Origin: CBDVBD01 sp965372135
Lineage (GTDB): Bacteria; Electryoneota; RPQS01; CBDVBD01
Assembly (NCBI GenBank): GCA_965372135.1
Contig: CBDVBD010000021.1
Coordinates: 1-31,318 of the forward strand
Length of the DNA: 31,318 bases
Direction: 5' to 3'
The notes beneath the pieces were generated by a model that saw only the letters and a program-made list of their open reading frames with translations, had not been told where the DNA came from and ran no database searches. The translations under genes were made by a program, and so were the position numbers. Positions 1 through 9,109 of the stretch are shown here, in pieces. Within the stretch, counting starts at the first letter, position 1. Each line of letters opens with the position of its first letter.

Positions 1-48
1 ATCGAGATTCGTTGACACCCTGCAGCACATAAAGGTACGAATATAAAG

Positions 49-1830
49 CTACTTCAGAAGAAGTAGTTTTTTTGTTTGTGTGAAATTACCCGCTTCCATT
101 TTACAGAAGTAAATTCCGGAAGGTAGATCGCCGGCATTCCAGATAGTTGAATAAGAGCCAGGAGTAGCTTGGTGATCGGCGATAGTGGTGATTTTTTGAC
201 CGAGAAGATTATAGATACTAATAGATACATTTCCGGTGATTGGCACCTGATATGAAATGGTGGTTGATGGGTTGAAGGGGTTGGGATACGGCTGATACAA
301 AACAAAATGCAGCGGCGCCACTTCGGAATGAACCTCTACACCAGAAGGCGGCATTCCATCCCCTTCAAGATAGACCAGCACAAGTTCATCGTTGTTTTCA
401 ATGAACAAGTCATCTACAAATGTTACACTGTCGTCGGGATAGAAATAGACCTCAATTTCGAGAATGCTGCCCGGTGCGATCAGACTGTCATCCACTATCC
501 AATCAGTTGAGAAAACATCCGGTTGACCGGTATAAATATCGTAGATAATCAAATCGCTGGTTCCAGTATTGTGTATAATGAGCGGGAGTGAAGTTGTGTC
601 GCCGACAACGGTTTCAGGGAAGAAGAGGGAATCGACTGATACTTCAATCTGTGGTCCCGGGAATCCGAGGCGAAGCAACCATACATCACCAAGTCCGGCG
701 CCCCAGGATTCAGTATATCCTGTGATGATATATCCGCCACCCGCGGTCTGCTGAATGCAGTTGCCCTCATCATTTCCGCTTCCCCCTATGGTTTGCTGCC
801 AGTCTTCATTTCCATTGGCATCAAACTTTATCACGTAGACGTCATACATACCGGCGCCGAAAGATTCAGTATATCCAACGACGATATATCCGCGGTCATC
901 GGTTTGCTTGACATCCCAAGCTTGGTCAGCATAGTCTCCGCCAGGATGCCGGATCCATTGTACCGTGCCGGAAGCGTCCATTTTTATCAAATAGACATCA
1001 CCGTTAAGCTCGCCATATCCGGTGGTCATCCCAGCCATGATATAACCGCCATCGGTGGTTTGCTGGATGCTGTAACCAAAGTCTTCAGTAGGTCCTCCGT
1101 AAACTTGATACCATTCTTCAATACCCGAAGTGTCGGTTTTTATGATGTATGCATCTGGATCACCAGTACCAAAGCAGTAGCTAGAGCCAGCGATGATATA
1201 TCCCCCATCCGAGGTTTGCTGAACGCTGTAACCCTCATCAGGATTGGTTCCCCCGAAGGTTTGATGCCACTCTTCAATACCTGAAGAATCCGTCTTTATC
1301 AAATAGACATCACCGTTGCCAGCACCATAGGAAGCAGTCATTCCGGTGATGATATATCCCCCGTCCGAGGTCTGTTGAACGCTGCGACCGCTGTCATAAT
1401 TGTCTCCCCCAAAGGTGCGCGTCCACATTGTATTCCCATTGGCATCCGTCTTTACCAAGTAAACATAATAATGGTAGGTGTAGCCGGTTTCTCCGGCGAT
1501 GATATATCCCCCATCCGTGGTTTGCTGAATACTGAAGCCTTCATAAGTCTGCTCTCCCCCCAGGAATCGGACCCACTCCTCATTGCCGGAAGCATCTGTC
1601 TTTAACAAGTAGAGATAACTGTTCCACGGAGACCAGAGATTACGATCCCAGGCTCCTGCAACAATATATCCCCCATCAGATGTCTGTTGAACGCAGTCAC
1701 CTCTATCAATATCGGCCGTCCCGAAGATTCTTGTCCACAGGGTGTCAGGTGGCTGGGCGAATGCTGAAGGTAATGTCAGTGCCATCAGTAAGAAAACGAA
1801 AACCAGGATACGTGTGACTGTCGATTCCAT
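49..1830 (-). CDS. Secreted seven-repeat beta-propeller protein with ASH-like domain and T9SS tail
   Basis: Secreted surface protein of unknown ligand, 593 aa. Residues 1-26 form a signal peptide (hydrophobic LVFVFLLMALTL, cleavage at AFA/QPPD). Seven repeats of about 52-54 residues follow, each opening with a W..xxGG element, then QQTSDGGYI and a D-x-Y/W-L-K-T-D strand; seven copies fit a seven-bladed propeller (inference; similar to SBBP-type repeats). Residues about 395-500 resemble an ASH/choice-of-anchor beta-sandwich (IEVSVDSLFFPETVVGDT). Residues 511-593 are a full T9SS type A tail with YPNPFNPSTTISY, NLLGQK and SGIYF, ending in LLLLK, which predicts outer-membrane export and surface attachment or release. 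The ATG has a strong site, GAGGAGGGTATC, directly upstream. It lies 72 bases after the next paralogue on the same strand with no convincing promoter between, so the two are probably cotranscribed. Product class is secure, function unknown. Confidence 0.9.
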   Translation of the reverse strand: MESTVTRILVFVFLLMALTLPSAFAQPPDTLWTRIFGTADIDRGDCVQQTSDGGYIVAGAWDRNLWSPWNSYLYLLKTDASGNEEWVRFLGGEQTYEGFSIQQTTDGGYIIAGETGYTYHYYVYLVKTDANGNTMWTRTFGGDNYDSGRSVQQTSDGGYIITGMTASYGAGNGDVYLIKTDSSGIEEWHQTFGGTNPDEGYSVQQTSDGGYIIAGSSYCFGTGDPDAYIIKTDTSGIEEWYQVYGGPTEDFGYSIQQTTDGGYIMAGMTTGYGELNGDVYLIKMDASGTVQWIRHPGGDYADQAWDVKQTDDRGYIVVGYTESFGAGMYDVYVIKFDANGNEDWQQTIGGSGNDEGNCIQQTAGGGYIITGYTESWGAGLGDVWLLRLGFPGPQIEVSVDSLFFPETVVGDTTSLPLIIHNTGTSDLIIYDIYTGQPDVFSTDWIVDDSLIAPGSILEIEVYFYPDDSVTFVDDLFIENNDELVLVYLEGDGMPPSGVEVHSEVAPLHFVLYQPYPNPFNPSTTISYQVPITGNVSISIYNLLGQKITTIADHQATPGSYSTIWNAGDLPSGIYFCKMEAGNFTQTKKLLLLK

Positions 1831-1902
1831 GATACCCTCCTCGATTAGTTGTTACTGGTAAGACTCTTGGATAAATTAAAATTAGTTGATCAGGATGACT
1901 GG

Positions 1903-3369
1903 CTATTTCAGGAGTAAAAGCTTCTTCACTTGATTGAAATTCTTGGACTCCATTCGGCAAAGGTATATTCCAGAAGGTAATTCTTTGGCATCCCAAACCG
2001 CTGAATAGGAGCCCGGAGTGGCTTGGTGGTCGGCGATGGTGGTGATTTTTTGACCGAGGAGGTTGTAGATATCCAGATGCACCCACCCAGTGATTGGCAC
2101 GTCGTAGGAAATAGTGGTTGAAGGATTGAAGGGATTGGGATAGGGGGGATGTAGAATGAATTCAGATGGATGATAAAGCCCCGGATCAATCTCTACAGAT
2201 GTTTCACTGGCAAGGCGAATCAAGTAGACATCGTTGCCACCGGCGCCATAGGATCGTGTGTATCCTGCAATGATATATCCCCCATCGTCGGTCTGCTGAA
2301 CGCTGGTGCCAGTGTCACTACTGCCTCCCCCAAAGGTGCGGCTCCATCGTTCATTGCCAAGGGAATCAGTTTTGATCAACCAAACATCATAATAGCCGGT
2401 GCCGGCGCCATAGGAAGCAGTATATCCTGCAATGATATATCCCCCATCGGTGGTCTGCTGAACGCTGCGGCCTTGATCCCATTCGCTTCCCCCGAAAGGG
2501 CGGTTCCACTGTTCGTTGCCAAGGGAATCGGTTTTGATTAGCCAGACATCATCGGCGTCATAGCAATCTGTGCATCCTGCAATGATATATCCGCCATCGG
2601 TGGTCTGTTGTACGCTGGAGCCACGGTCTTCTGTGCTTCCCCCAAAGGTGCGGCTCCATAGGCTGTCGCCATTGGCATCGGTCTTGAATAACCAGACATC
2701 AAAACTGCCGGCGCCATAGGAGGCAGTATATCCGGTAATGATATATCCCCCATCGGTGGTCTGCTGAACGCTGTGGCCAAAATCAGCACTGCTTCCTCCA
2801 AAGGTGCGGGTCCAGAGACTGTCGCCACTGGCATCCGTCTTGATCAACCGGAGATCAGTAACGGGGAAAGATCCAATATGTCCCACAATAACATAACCCC
2901 CATCAGTGGTCTGCTGAACGCTCCTGCCATAATCAGCACTGCTTCCCCCGAAAGTACGTGTCCAGAGACTATCGCCATTGGCATCGGTCTTGATCAACCA
3001 GACATCAAGACCGCCGGCACCATATGAACGAGTATATCCCGTAATGATATATCCCCCATCGGTGGTCTGTTGAACGCTGTAGCCATAATCACCACTGGTT
3101 CCTCCGAAGGTGCGGGTCCAGAGGCTGTCGCCACTGGCATTGGTCTTGATTAACCAGACATCAGCCATTCCGGCGCCATAGGACATAGTGGCTCCTGCAA
3201 TGATATACCCTCCATCGGTGGTGTGCTGAACGCTGATGCCAAAATCCGATGTGTCTCCCCCAAATGTTCTGGTCCATAGGGTGTCAGGGGGTTGGGCAGT
3301 TGCCAAAGGCGCCGCAAAGGCGACCAGTAGAAATAAGAAAACCAAGATACCTGTGTCTGCCATTTTCAT
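1903..3369 (-). CDS. Secreted seven-repeat beta-propeller protein with T9SS tail
   Basis: Second paralogue, 488 aa. A signal peptide (about residues 1-25, LVFLFLLVAFAAPLATA) precedes the family start QPPDTLWTRTFGG. Seven very regular 52-residue repeats follow (residues about 31-393), each LWTRTFGG...D-x-G-x-S-V-Q-Q-T-T-D-G-G-Y-I-I. Only a short linker separates the last blade from the T9SS tail (residues 406-488, YPNPFNPSTTISYDVP, NLLGQKITTI, ELPSGIYL). The tail is nearly the same as that of the copy at 49-1830, down to the segment TTIADHQATPGSY, while that copy has an extra ASH-like domain. The start ATG is preceded by CGAGGAGGGTATC. A consensus promoter lies about 75 bases upstream (3449-3477), so this gene probably heads a two-gene unit. 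Surface export is predicted; the substrate or partner is not visible. Confidence 0.92.
   Translation of the reverse strand: MKMADTGILVFLFLLVAFAAPLATAQPPDTLWTRTFGGDTSDFGISVQHTTDGGYIIAGATMSYGAGMADVWLIKTNASGDSLWTRTFGGTSGDYGYSVQQTTDGGYIITGYTRSYGAGGLDVWLIKTDANGDSLWTRTFGGSSADYGRSVQQTTDGGYVIVGHIGSFPVTDLRLIKTDASGDSLWTRTFGGSSADFGHSVQQTTDGGYIITGYTASYGAGSFDVWLFKTDANGDSLWSRTFGGSTEDRGSSVQQTTDGGYIIAGCTDCYDADDVWLIKTDSLGNEQWNRPFGGSEWDQGRSVQQTTDGGYIIAGYTASYGAGTGYYDVWLIKTDSLGNERWSRTFGGGSSDTGTSVQQTDDGGYIIAGYTRSYGAGGNDVYLIRLASETSVEIDPGLYHPSEFILHPPYPNPFNPSTTISYDVPITGWVHLDIYNLLGQKITTIADHQATPGSYSAVWDAKELPSGIYLCRMESKNFNQVKKLLLLK
2190..3279 (-). repeat. Seven tandem coding repeats of about 156 bp
   Basis: The blades of the paralogue at 1903-3369 are encoded by tandem units of about 156 bp (52 codons). 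They stay similar at the DNA level: words such as ATGATATATCCCCCATC and GGTGGTCTGCTGAACGCT recur in most units on the plus strand. Because the period is a multiple of three, unequal recombination would add or remove whole blades without a frameshift. The other four paralogues carry the same arrangement in less uniform form. Confidence 0.85.
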
Positions 3370-3448
3370 GATACCCTCCTCGAAGAGTTGTTTTGATTGA
3401 ATAGGAATTAAAAGGAAAGCTCGTTAATCCATACATTGCACCCAGTAG

Positions 3449-3477
3449 AATATAATACATTAATCCCCTGATGTCAA
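3449..3477 (-). promoter_or_regulatory. Sigma-70 type promoter for the 1903-3369 gene
   Basis: Read on the minus strand: TTGACA, a 17-base spacer, TATATT. Both boxes and the spacing are at or near the sigma-70 optimum. The -10 box lies about 80 bases upstream of the ATG at 3369. The rest of the gap 3370-3646 holds no gene and no other clear signal. Confidence 0.75.
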
Positions 3478-3646
3478 TAGTTATCTTTTGAAGAATTAAG
3501 ATGATGTTGAGGATGTGAATTTAACCGAGAATTGCGTTACAAGAAGGTCTGAGAAGAGGTTGACGAGTCCGTTAGCTGTCGAACGGAACTCCTTTAGCCT
3601 TGTTTAGATGAGAATGACAGGCTGTGGGATCAGGAAGGGTGCAATT

Positions 3647-5074
3647 TCATTCGTATGCTACCGCTTTGACATTATAATAGGCGCTGGTGTCAGACAAGGC
3701 ATTGTAATCGAAGAAATACGACATCGGATGTTCGACTATTCCTATTACATCGTCAGGAGTTGGGATAAAATGGGGGTCGGTTAACGATTTATAAATCGTG
3801 TAGTGGGATATGTTGATGGAATCGTCTATGGTGCTGGTATAGATAGGCGACCATGATAATACTACACTGGGGTCACTAATGGATATTGTGAGATCATCGA
3901 TTTGCCGAGGGCTAGGAGGTTCGCCCTCGATCCGTATCAACCACACATCCCTCCCGCCGCTTCCATATGAGGAAGTATGTCCGGCAGCGATATACCCGCC
4001 ATCATCGGTTAGTTGAATGTCATAAAGAGATTCCAACCCATTTCCATCGAATGTCTTTGTCCATTGTACCTGTCCTAAGGAACTTGTTTTAATAATATTA
4101 GCTGCTCCAGCATGGGTTGCAGTCATGATGTAACCGCCATCTGTGGTCTGCTGCACACTAAGACCAACACCTTCCCCATAAACTTGATCCCACTGTTCGA
4201 TGCCCAAGGAATCGGTTTTGATAAGCCAGACGTGACCCTCGTTGTCCAGGGAATCGGTTTGTCCGGCAATAATGTATCCGTTATCGGTGGTCTGCTGCAC
4301 GCACCAGGCATCAGCCTGATAAGTTCCACTATATAAACGACTCCACTGAATACCACTGTAAGGATATAGCTTCAGTAACCAAATATCAAAATCCCAACCG
4401 CCGAAGGAAGTAGTTATTCCCAGTACAATATACCCTCCATCACTGGTCTGACGAATACATCTTGCCCACTCCAAACCTCCGCCACCAAATGTGCGCTCCC
4501 ATTCCATCAAACCGTAGGAATCAGTTTTAATTATCCATATTTCCCATCCCATGGCTGGAATATATGCATGCGCTCCCCCTGCCATGATATACCCTCCATC
4601 GAAGGTTTGTTGACCACTGTAACACCTGTCTTGAGTGTATTCACCGCCCCAGTCATAGTTAACGTTCCACTGTTGACTACCGGCGGAATCCGTTTTTATC
4701 AACCAGTAATCGCGTGCTAGATTAGGAGTATATAATTCTCCAAATATGATAAATCCACCATCGGTGGTTTGCTGAACACAATTGCCCTTGTCAAGGAGAT
4801 CCTGCCCAAAAGGATAATTCCACTGTTCGCTGCCAGAAGCATCTGTCTTTATCAACCAGACATCGGAGCTACCATAACCGAATGATTCCGTATAGCCGGT
4901 AATAATGAATCCTCCGTCACTGGTTTGCTGCACACTTCTACCGCCATCATCATCGGTTCCCCCGAACACCCTGGTCCATAACGTGTCGGGAGGTTGGGCG
5001 AATAATGGGATGGTTATCAGCAGGAGAAATAGTAACACCCTTGAAATATAGACGTTTTCGACAAGCGATCTCAT
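3647..5074 (-). CDS. Secreted seven-repeat beta-propeller protein without a T9SS tail
   Basis: Third and most diverged paralogue, 475 aa. An N-terminal hydrophobic segment (VLLFLLLITIPLFA) is followed by the family start QPPDTLWTRVFGG. Seven repeats can be counted from their opening W (LWTRVFGG, QWNYPFG, QWNVNYD, EWERTFGG, QWSRLYSG, QWDQVYG, QWTKTFDG), several with eroded GG pairs. The C-terminus (about residues 390-475) is one FN3-like domain (LSWSPIYTS ... YTIYKSL ... SAYYNVKAVAYE) and stops there with no T9SS tail. No strong Shine-Dalgarno site precedes the ATG, unlike its neighbours. Its own promoter is at 5128-5156. Without the tail, the expected location is the periplasm or release by another route, unless the tail has been lost. 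Confidence 0.87.
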   Translation of the reverse strand: MRSLVENVYISRVLLFLLLITIPLFAQPPDTLWTRVFGGTDDDGGRSVQQTSDGGFIITGYTESFGYGSSDVWLIKTDASGSEQWNYPFGQDLLDKGNCVQQTTDGGFIIFGELYTPNLARDYWLIKTDSAGSQQWNVNYDWGGEYTQDRCYSGQQTFDGGYIMAGGAHAYIPAMGWEIWIIKTDSYGLMEWERTFGGGGLEWARCIRQTSDGGYIVLGITTSFGGWDFDIWLLKLYPYSGIQWSRLYSGTYQADAWCVQQTTDNGYIIAGQTDSLDNEGHVWLIKTDSLGIEQWDQVYGEGVGLSVQQTTDGGYIMTATHAGAANIIKTSSLGQVQWTKTFDGNGLESLYDIQLTDDGGYIAAGHTSSYGSGGRDVWLIRIEGEPPSPRQIDDLTISISDPSVVLSWSPIYTSTIDDSINISHYTIYKSLTDPHFIPTPDDVIGIVEHPMSYFFDYNALSDTSAYYNVKAVAYE

Positions 5075-5127
5075 ATTCGTATTCTTGTAGATGCTTACTT
5101 GTTTCGATGAGTAATATCTAATAACGT

Positions 5128-5156
5128 AATATAATAAATAGAATCTATAAAATCAA
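5128..5156 (-). promoter_or_regulatory. Sigma-70 type promoter for the 3647-5074 gene
   Basis: Minus strand: TTGATT, 17-base spacer, TATATT, about 55 bases before the ATG at 5074. The -35 box departs from the TTGACA of its sister promoters at two positions; the -10 and the flanking TTAT are the same. Confidence 0.65.
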
Positions 5157-5231
5157 CGACTTTCTCGGAAATGCCGGAAAAAGTTTGTTTGTAATGTACA
5201 ATGGAAAGCTGGGTTTAGCGGGATTGTGTAG

Positions 5232-5274
5232 TGCTGCAGGATGTCAATCAATCATGATTTTCCACCCTGCAGCA
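5232..5274 (-). terminator. Inverted repeat downstream of the 5290-7113 gene
   Basis: TGCTGCAGG and CCTGCAGCA form a perfect 9-bp stem around a 25-base loop, just past the stop codon of the 5290-7113 gene. No strong T-run follows on the minus strand, so an intrinsic terminator is only possible. The half-site CCTGCAGCA recurs at 19-27, just past the stop of the 49-1830 gene, suggesting a shared 3' element. Confidence 0.35.
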
Positions 5275-5289
5275 TAGATGTATTTAAAT

Positions 5290-7113
5290 TTAGTGGTCGT
5301 CGCTAACTTGGATTTTGTAGAAAAAGCTGCTGTATAAATTCACATCATGCAGGAATTCCAGATCCTGTGTTACCGTCAAGAGATTACCGGGACTGGGTGT
5401 GAAGGATGGATCGGGGCTGCCATAGATACGGTACCAGATATCGCCTTGTTCGGGCTGTCCGCCTCCACCAGTGGTTATTTCGTCCCATTGGAGCAAGACA
5501 ACTGATGGTGAAACTTGGAATAGAGCAGTTATGGTAGCCGGATCCGGAGGCAGGTTGTCTATGGAATATCCTGAATCTGGTGCGGAATCGAAATATACTA
5601 ACGGATCGGGTGTCTCTGCAGAGATGAAAAAGACCGACCAGTATATCCCTTCCGAAGTAGAGTCTGCTAAGGTAGGGGCGATAGTGGCATATTCCGCTTC
5701 GCCTCGGGATGGCACCGTCAGGATGTATTCCCATTCCCCGGGTGGCCAGTCAAGACCCTCCCTTACCGCTCGTAAGGCTCCTGCATCCCTGTATTCGTCA
5801 ATCCGGCGGTATATACTATAGCCGGTGATGGTATAATCAGGTAATAAGCCATCGAATACGGAACGACGCCAGCGGAGGCGCACCTGCCGCCCCTGGTCGT
5901 TGCCGACATCGGTGATAGAAGTAAACCGGGGTGAACTGAAAACAGCCCTTACCAGCCAGAAATCGTAATTGCCCGCGCCGAAGGATTCGGTACGTCCTGC
6001 CAGGATGTAACCACCGTCTGATGTCTGCTGAGCGGAAGTGCAATAGTCAAGATCAATTCCCCCGAAGGTGCGGGTCCAGAGGCTGTCGCCGTCGGAATTT
6101 GTTTTCACCAGCCAGAAATCGTAAAGTCCCGCGCCGAAGGACCTGGTGTGCCCCGCCAACATGTAGCCGCCATCTGAAGTCTGCTGAACGGAGTAGCCGC
6201 TTTCAGTGTAAATCCCGCCATAGGTACGGGTCCAGAGCTGCGAGCCAAGGCTGTCCGTCTTTATCAGCCACAATTGGCAATGCGACGGTGTTCCAAAGCC
6301 GAAAGAATAGGTGAGTCCTGCCAGGATGTAGCCGCCGTCAGGGGTCTGCTGAACGGAAAAGCACCGTTCTTGATGATAACCCCCGAAGGTGCGGCTCCAG
6401 AGGCTGTCGCCATTCTGGTCTGTCTTCACCAACCAGAAATCGTAAAGTCCCGCACCGAAAGAATCGGTGAGTCCCGCCAGGATGTAGCCGCCATCTGATG
6501 TCTGCAGAGCGGAATAGCATATATCATAACTACTTCCGCCAAAGGTGCGGCTCCAGAGACTGTCGCCGATTGCATCCGTCTTCACCAGCCAGAAATCCGA
6601 TAATCCCGCGCCGGAGGACCAGGTGAGTCCTCCCAGGATGTAGCCGCCGTCTGAAGTCTGCTGAATGGATTTACAGACGTCACTGGAACTCCCGCCAAAG
6701 GTGCGACTCCACAGGCTATCACCATTCTCGTCAGTTTTCACCAGCCAGGAATCAAAGTCCCCGGCGCCGAAGGATGCGGTACGCCCTGCCAGGATATAAC
6801 CGCCGTCCGAGGTGTGCCGAACGGATTCGCATCGATCCTCCAAACTTCCCCCGAAGGTGCGGCTCCAGAGACTGTCACCATTGGCGTCGGTCTTCACCAG
6901 CCAGAAATCACCATTCACGGCGCCAAAGGATTCGGTGTATCCTGCCAGAATGTAGCCACCGTCCGAGGTCTGCTGAATGCCGTTGGCAATATCGACATTG
7001 CTTCCTCCGAAAGTGCGGCTCCACAGGCTGTCCGGGGGTTGGGTATATGCCTGGAAAATCACCGTTAGCAGTGTAATTGTAACCAATAAACAATTGTACT
7101 TTGTGTCTTTCAT
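5290..7113 (-). CDS. Secreted seven-repeat beta-propeller protein with FN3-like C-terminus, no T9SS tail
   Basis: Fourth paralogue, 607 aa. Signal peptide about residues 1-24 (LLVTITLLTVIFQAYT), then QPPDSLWSRTFGG and seven near-identical 52-residue repeats of the type LWSRTFGG...QQTSDGGYILAG...FGAG..DFWLVKTD. After about residue 395 come two FN3-like modules (ITDVGNDQGRQVRLRWRR ... YSIYRRID; then SPSVVLLQWDEITTGGGG ... YRIYGSPDPSF), ending KIQVSDDH. The last 210 residues are closely similar to the C-terminus of the neighbour at 7175-8993, so the pair is a recent duplication. No T9SS tail is present. The ATG has AAGGAGGA upstream. The gap to the upstream paralogue is 61 bases with no promoter seen, so the two are probably one transcript. 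Ligand unknown. Confidence 0.9.
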   Translation of the reverse strand: MKDTKYNCLLVTITLLTVIFQAYTQPPDSLWSRTFGGSNVDIANGIQQTSDGGYILAGYTESFGAVNGDFWLVKTDANGDSLWSRTFGGSLEDRCESVRHTSDGGYILAGRTASFGAGDFDSWLVKTDENGDSLWSRTFGGSSSDVCKSIQQTSDGGYILGGLTWSSGAGLSDFWLVKTDAIGDSLWSRTFGGSSYDICYSALQTSDGGYILAGLTDSFGAGLYDFWLVKTDQNGDSLWSRTFGGYHQERCFSVQQTPDGGYILAGLTYSFGFGTPSHCQLWLIKTDSLGSQLWTRTYGGIYTESGYSVQQTSDGGYMLAGHTRSFGAGLYDFWLVKTNSDGDSLWTRTFGGIDLDYCTSAQQTSDGGYILAGRTESFGAGNYDFWLVRAVFSSPRFTSITDVGNDQGRQVRLRWRRSVFDGLLPDYTITGYSIYRRIDEYRDAGALRAVREGLDWPPGEWEYILTVPSRGEAEYATIAPTLADSTSEGIYWSVFFISAETPDPLVYFDSAPDSGYSIDNLPPDPATITALFQVSPSVVLLQWDEITTGGGGQPEQGDIWYRIYGSPDPSFTPSPGNLLTVTQDLEFLHDVNLYSSFFYKIQVSDDH

Positions 7114-7174
7114 GATTCGTCCTCCTTATGGTTGTTAACCAATAATCGAATTTGTTAGGATAAAGTGGATGGAT

Positions 7175-8993
7175 TTAGTGGTCGTCGCTGACCTGGATTT
7201 TGTAGAAAAAGCTGCTGTATGAACTCACATCATGTAGGAATTCCAAATCCTGAGTGACCGTTAAGAGATTACTGGGACTGGGTATAAAGGATGGGTCGGT
7301 GCTGCCGTAGATCCGATACCAGATATCACCCTGTTCCGGTTGTCCACCTCCGCCGGTGGTTATTTCGTCCCACCGGAGCAAGACAACTGATGGTGAAACT
7401 TGAAATAGGGCAGTTAAGGTAGTCTGATCCGGAGGCAAGTTGTCGATGGAATATCCTGAATCGGGCTCGGAATCGAAATGGATTAATGGATCTGGTGTGT
7501 GTGCGCGAATAAAGAAGACAGACCAATAGATTCCTTCCGACGTTGAATCTGCTAGAGTTTGAGCAATGGCGGCATATTGTTCTTCACCCCCAGCCGGTGC
7601 TGTCAGTATGAATTCCCATTCACCCGGGGGGCCAGTCGAGACCATGGTATCCGGGTCCCATCATTCCACTATCCAGATACTGATCGATCCGGCGGTAGAT
7701 GCTGTAGCCGGTGATGACATAATCTGGCAACAAGCCATCATATATGCAGCGGTTCCAGCGCAGACGCACCTGCCGTCCCTGGTCATTGCCTACATCGGTA
7801 ATAGAATTAATGACAGGAGGAATAATGTAGCCCATCTTCACCAGCCAGAAATCGGCATACCCCGCGCCAAAAGACTGAGTAGGTCCCGCCATGATGTAAC
7901 CGCCATCCGACGTCTGCTGAACGGAGTAGCACCGATCTTCAAGACTCCCTCCGAAGGTGCGGCTCCAGAAACTATTGCCATTTGAATCTGTTTTCACCAA
8001 CCAGAAATCAGTCGATCCAGCACCGAAGGAATTAGTCCACCCTGCCAGGACGTAGCCGCCGTCCGAGGTTTGCTGAACGCTGATGCCGGAATCCCAATCG
8101 CTTCCCCCGTACGTTCGGTTCCATAGCTCTGTACCTGCACTGTCGGTCTTCACCAGCCAGAAATCGTTGTTCCCAGCGCCGAAGGACCAGGTTTCCCCCG
8201 CCAGGATATAGCCGCCGTCCGAGGTCTGCTGAACGGAGTAGCAGTGGTCACCAGAAATCCCCCCGAAGGTGCGGCTCCACTGTTCGACGCCAAGGGAATC
8301 GGTCTTCACCATCCAGAAATCGGCATCCCCCGCGCCAAAAGAATAGGTCTGCCCCACCAGGATGTAGCCGCCATCCATGGTCTGTTGAAGGTTAAAAGCG
8401 CAGTCGTTATATCCACCTCCGAAGGTACGGTTCCACTGCTCGTTACCTGAGGAATCAGTCTTCACCAGCCAGAAATCCTCGGACCCCGCGCCGAAGGAAC
8501 TTGTAAACCCTCCCAGAATATAGCCGCCGTCCGAGGTCTGGTGAACGGTCTGGAATCCCTCCCAATAAAACCCGCCGAAGGTGCGGTTCCACTGTTCGAC
8601 GCCAAGGGAATCGGTCTTCACCAGCCAGAAATCAAAACTGCCCGCCCCGTAGGACTCGGTAGCCCCCCCAAGGATATATCCTCCATCGTTGGTCTGCTTA
8701 ACGTCCCTGGCACCATCAACACCACCGCCCCCAAAGGTGCGGGTCCACAATGTGTCGCCGTTGGCGTCGGTCTTCACCAGCCAGAAATCAAGACCACCGA
8801 CGCCATAGGAGGCTGTGCTTCCAGCAATGATATAACCCCCGTCAGTGGTCTGCTGAACGCCCTCGGCATTCTCATAACCGCTTCCTCCGAAAGTGCGGCT
8901 CCACAGACTATCCGGGGGTTGGGCAATGGCGGTGAAAATGGTTATGGTCATCAGCATAAAAAATACCAAGATGAGCGTTCTCATCGGTGCCAT
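7175..8993 (-). pseudogene. Frameshifted seven-repeat beta-propeller protein, sister of the 5290-7113 gene
   Basis: Fifth paralogue. The first part (8993 down to 7620, 457 aa) has a signal peptide (LILVFFMLMTITIFTAIA), QPPDSLWSRTFGG, seven repeats and the start of the FN3-like region, then stops after GLDWPPG. The remainder (EWEFILTAPAGG ... KIQVSDDH, ending 7175) continues in the next frame and matches the sister protein without a gap. At the break the plus strand has a run of six G (7626-7631). Removing one G restores PPGEWEF, as in the sister gene. This is either a recent one-base insertion, a slippage-controlled switch, or a sequencing or assembly error; six bases is short for a phase-variable tract. 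Both parts otherwise look intact, so decay is at most recent. Strong CGAGGAGG site and a consensus promoter (9081-9109) upstream. Confidence 0.85.
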
Positions 8994-9080
8994 GATTACC
9001 TCCTCGACAAATTATACCTGGTTAAAGTAAATAAATAAAAAGATTTGTTATGTTCTATATCTAATTCTAAAGTAATTTGG

Positions 9081-9109
9081 AATATAATAAATTTAATTAG
9101 TAATGTCAA
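9081..9109 (-). promoter_or_regulatory. Sigma-70 type promoter for the 7175-8993 gene and probably 5290-7113
   Basis: Minus strand: TTGACA, 17-base AT-rich spacer, TATATT. The element begins with the same ACTATTGACA as the promoter at 3449-3477, suggesting that regulatory DNA was duplicated along with the genes. Leader about 80 bases to the ATG at 8993. Confidence 0.78.

Noticed and set aside
793..1284. Open frames on the plus strand inside the propeller genes (also 2170-2541, 6021-6314, 7566-7985, 8541-9038)
   Set aside because: They are antisense shadows of the repeat proteins, themselves repetitive, with no start signals or recognisable domains.
1903..8993. Regularly spaced near-identical DNA words resembling a CRISPR array
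   Set aside because: The period is about 156 bp, units are translated in one frame throughout, and there are no short repeat/unique spacer blocks; these are protein repeats.
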